This document shows positions 5,279 to 6,522 of a DNA stretch of 6,522 nucleotides, piece after piece (within the stretch, counting starts at the first letter, position 1; every line of letters starts with the position of its first letter). Below the pieces are notes generated by a model that saw only the letters and a list, made by a program, of their open reading frames with translations, made no database searches and had not been told where the DNA came from. Location: NCBI GenBank assembly GCA_944371685.1, contig CALVXV010000067.1, positions 1 through 6,522 of the forward strand, written 5' to 3'. The position numbers and the translations under genes are program-made. The DNA is from an uncultured Bacilli bacterium. Its GTDB lineage: Bacteria; Bacillota_I; Bacilli_A; RF39; UBA660.

Positions 5279-6148
5279 ATGAAATTACAAAAAGAAAATA
5301 AATTCAAACAAATGGTTATCTCTACATTAAGTAAAGCTTCATTAATTGCTGGCATTGGTGTTTTAGGCTTAGTATTTTTACCAAATGCTATAGATGTAAT
5401 TCAAACAAAATTAGATAGTAATAAACAAACAGAAATTGTAACCGAAGCAATAAACCCTGAGTATCAACAAGAAACTCCAAACATCAATTTAGATGAAAAT
5501 TATGTAATTGCTGAAGAAACAAACAAATATGATTTTCAAAAATTAAAAGAAACTAATCCCAATATTACCGCTGTCATCGAAGGAAGTTGTTTTGAAGGCG
5601 GTTACTACCCTATTGTTCAAACAAATAATAATGATGAAATGAATTACTACCTAAAACATACCGTTGACAACAAACAATCACCATTAGGAACAATATTCAC
5701 TGACTGTAACAATAAAGAAAATGATCAAGTACAAAGAATATGGGGGCACAACTTTAATAATGGAGCAAATACAATGTTTACTGGTCTAGCTAACACTTGC
5801 CAAAATCAGCAAATTTTTGATGAAACCATAAGACAAGATAATTCATTAAAATTATATACCAAAGATGGAGAATATAATTTAGAAGTTTTTGCCTGTGTCA
5901 TCAATAATCCAACCACTCAAGCAATAGGCACCTATAACGACCAAAATCAATTTTTAGATGATATGGAAAACGCTATTAACAATTCCATAATTCAAACAAA
6001 TACACAATTAAATGAAAACGACCAAGTATTAATATTAACCACTTGCACTGATATAAGTAATTCAAAAGAGCCTAATAACCGCATTTCTGTTTACTGTAAA
6101 AAAACTCCAACCTTAATTAAAGAAATGAATCAAGGTAAAACATTATAA
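5279..6148 (+). CDS. srtB: Class B sortase
   Basis: A 289-residue protein with an N-terminal membrane anchor (about 17-41), an Asn/Gln-rich linker and a C-terminal sortase domain from about 84. Sortases are membrane-bound transpeptidases that cleave a C-terminal sorting signal and join the protein to peptidoglycan or to another subunit. Class B features in order: YDFQKLKETNPN (84-95), YYPIVQT (109-115), YYL (123-125), SPLGTIFTD (134-142), WGHN with catalytic His157, LTTCT with catalytic Cys256, and the arginine in NNRISVY (Arg268). The domain also has five cysteines besides the catalytic one (104, 143, 174, 206, 273), unusual for an exported Firmicute protein. The start is ATG, three bases after GGTGAT. 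It is divergent from the SPOR gene and ends before a strong hairpin. No substrate with an evident sorting motif is visible in the window. The symbol is by class only. Confidence 0.9.
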   Translation: MKLQKENKFKQMVISTLSKASLIAGIGVLGLVFLPNAIDVIQTKLDSNKQTEIVTEAINPEYQQETPNINLDENYVIAEETNKYDFQKLKETNPNITAVIEGSCFEGGYYPIVQTNNNDEMNYYLKHTVDNKQSPLGTIFTDCNNKENDQVQRIWGHNFNNGANTMFTGLANTCQNQQIFDETIRQDNSLKLYTKDGEYNLEVFACVINNPTTQAIGTYNDQNQFLDDMENAINNSIIQTNTQLNENDQVLILTTCTDISNSKEPNNRISVYCKKTPTLIKEMNQGKTL

Positions 6149-6153
6149 AAATC

Positions 6154-6186
6154 TAAAACTAGCGAAAAATAAATTCGCTAGTTTTA
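6154..6186. terminator. 13-bp hairpin terminator, probably bidirectional
   Basis: TAAAACTAGCGAA (6154-6166) and TTCGCTAGTTTTA (6174-6186) are perfectly complementary around a 7-base loop (AAATAAA). The hairpin starts five bases after the sortase stop. On the plus strand T residues are in the 3' arm and continue as TAATTT. On the minus strand the 3' arm is followed by GATTTTTAT. It can thus end both the sortase transcript and the converging transcript of the partial gene on the right. Confidence 0.8.
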
Positions 6187-6209
6187 TAATTTACAATTAA
6201 TAAACATTT

Positions 6210-6277
6210 ATAGTAGCGAGGCATTCGCCCCACAACCAAAATCAAGCAGAAGTTTGCAAAATTGTTCTACCTACTAT
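6210..6277 (-). ncRNA. Candidate structured RNA (three-stem junction) of unknown class
   Basis: Read on the minus strand, 68 bases fold by eye into a closed three-stem element. P1 pairs ATAGTAG (6277-6271) with CTACTAT (6216-6210). P2 pairs GTAGAA (6270-6265) with TTCTGC (6251-6246) around a 13-base loop. A 12-base linker follows. P3 pairs GTGGGGC (6233-6227) with GCCTCGC (6222-6216) around GAAT. C6216 is shared by P1 and P3, so one pair must give way. Three G-U pairs, in P2 and P3, would be A-C mismatches on the plus strand, which points to minus-strand transcription. It sits eight bases after the stop of the pilin-like gene and before the shared terminator, so it could be a 3'-UTR element, a small RNA or a processing signal. 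I recognise no known family. Confidence 0.35.
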
Positions 6278-6284
6278 TTTATAC

Positions 6285-6522
6285 TTAACCCAAAGTATAT
6301 GGATTTGACTGACTTCCATCTCCGCCAGTGATTTGGACTTCAGAAGAAAAAGTTGCTACAGGATAAACTATACCATTTAATGCATAATCAACACCACAAA
6401 AAATTTCTAAATTACCAGAACTATATATACAAGTCACATAATATGAAGTATCAGAATTAGAAGATAATGTCCATCTAGTATCACTACCATTATTCATCCA
6501 ATTACTATTCACACATGTACTA
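6285..6522 (-). CDS. C-terminal part of a surface/pilin-like protein (5' end outside window)
   Basis: Only the last 78 codons are visible. The frame stays open to the right edge, so the in-frame GTG at 6512 is not a real start. The peptide is rich in Ser, Asn, Thr, Tyr and Gly, has no Lys or His and one Arg, and contains three Cys. It ends ATFSSEVQITGGDGSQSNPY (54-73 of the short form counted from the GTG), then TLG. From memory, C-termini of the type GVRPVV-L-S-V-ITGGDGT-NPYTL occur on prepilin-like or surface proteins of gut Firmicutes, and GIVYPVATFSSEVQITGGDG looks like a variant. That resemblance was not checked. There is no LPXTG-like signal or hydrophobic tail, so it is not an obvious substrate of the neighbouring sortase. 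The gene converges on the sortase, with the terminator hairpin between them. Confidence 0.6.
   Translation of the reverse strand, partial: STCVNSNWMNNGSDTRWTLSSNSDTSYYVTCIYSSGNLEIFCGVDYALNGIVYPVATFSSEVQITGGDGSQSNPYTLG

Noticed and set aside
6216..6228. GCGA/TCGC hairpin as a separate terminator
   Set aside because: It is only 4 bp with no T-run after it. The longer GTGGGGC/GCCTCGC pairing on the minus strand is better, and the clear terminator is at 6154-6186.
6210..6277. A tRNA gene on the minus strand (7-bp end stem, CGAAT in a T-arm-like hairpin, GGTAGAAC like a D-loop end)
   Set aside because: At 68 bases it is short. The T-loop lacks TTC, the central hairpin has no 5-bp anticodon stem with a 7-base loop, there is no D-arm, and no CCA follows.
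6187..6290. Integron attC site between converging genes
   Set aside because: The RYYYAAC and GTTRRRY core sites are not found at the ends of the folded region, and there is no integrase or cassette array in view.
1..6522. Mycoplasma-type genetic code (TGA as Trp)
   Set aside because: TGA ends the SPOR-domain gene in an ATGA overlap with radC, and the visible tryptophans are TGG.

Overview
The window reads as chromosomal DNA from a very AT-rich, low-GC Gram-positive bacterium (Firmicutes/Bacilli side), probably an uncultured or gut-type lineage. The evidence is the Shine-Dalgarno (SD) type (AGGTGAT, AGGAG), a class B sortase, and a recognisable Bacillus-like block of SPOR protein, radC, mreC, mreD, spoIVFA-like and spoIVFB-like genes. 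TGA is used as a stop and tryptophans are TGG, so this is the standard bacterial code and not the Mycoplasma code.

Layout. Minus strand, right to left from 5141: a small membrane protein with a SPOR-like domain, radC (4-nt overlap), mreC and mreD (1-nt TAATG overlap). murF then lies on the plus strand (1347-2666), overlapping the 3' end of mreD by 29 nt. Next, again on the minus strand, come a degenerate LytM/M23 membrane protein (SpoIVFA-like) and an M50 site-2 protease (SpoIVFB-like) that runs off the left edge. The M50 gene has no ATG or canonical alternative start at its proper N-terminus and most likely begins at an ATT codon placed correctly behind an AAGGAG. To the right of the SPOR gene, divergently, is a class B sortase with all catalytic residues, followed by a 13-bp hairpin terminator. 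Then comes a short non-coding stretch that can fold, on the minus strand, into a compact three-stem RNA. Last is the 3' end of a minus-strand surface/pilin-like protein cut by the right edge.

How the genes fit together. In Bacillus subtilis the chromosomal order is spoIIB-maf-radC-mreBCD-minCD-spoIVFAB. The minus-strand genes here keep that order but lack maf, mreB, minC and minD, and have murF inserted in the opposite orientation between mreD and the spoIVFA-like gene. Most products act at the membrane or cell wall: MreC/MreD in elongasome scaffolding, MurF in the last cytoplasmic step of the UDP-MurNAc-pentapeptide precursor, the SPOR protein in glycan binding, and the sortase in surface-protein anchoring.

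Translation signals are unusually uniform. Five genes are preceded by (A/G)GGTGA-type SD sequences. In four of these the GTG inside the SD is in frame with the gene and tempts automatic start calling; the starts given here are the ATG codons after the SD. Several genes have a -10-like hexamer only about six bases before the SD, suggesting very short 5' leaders.
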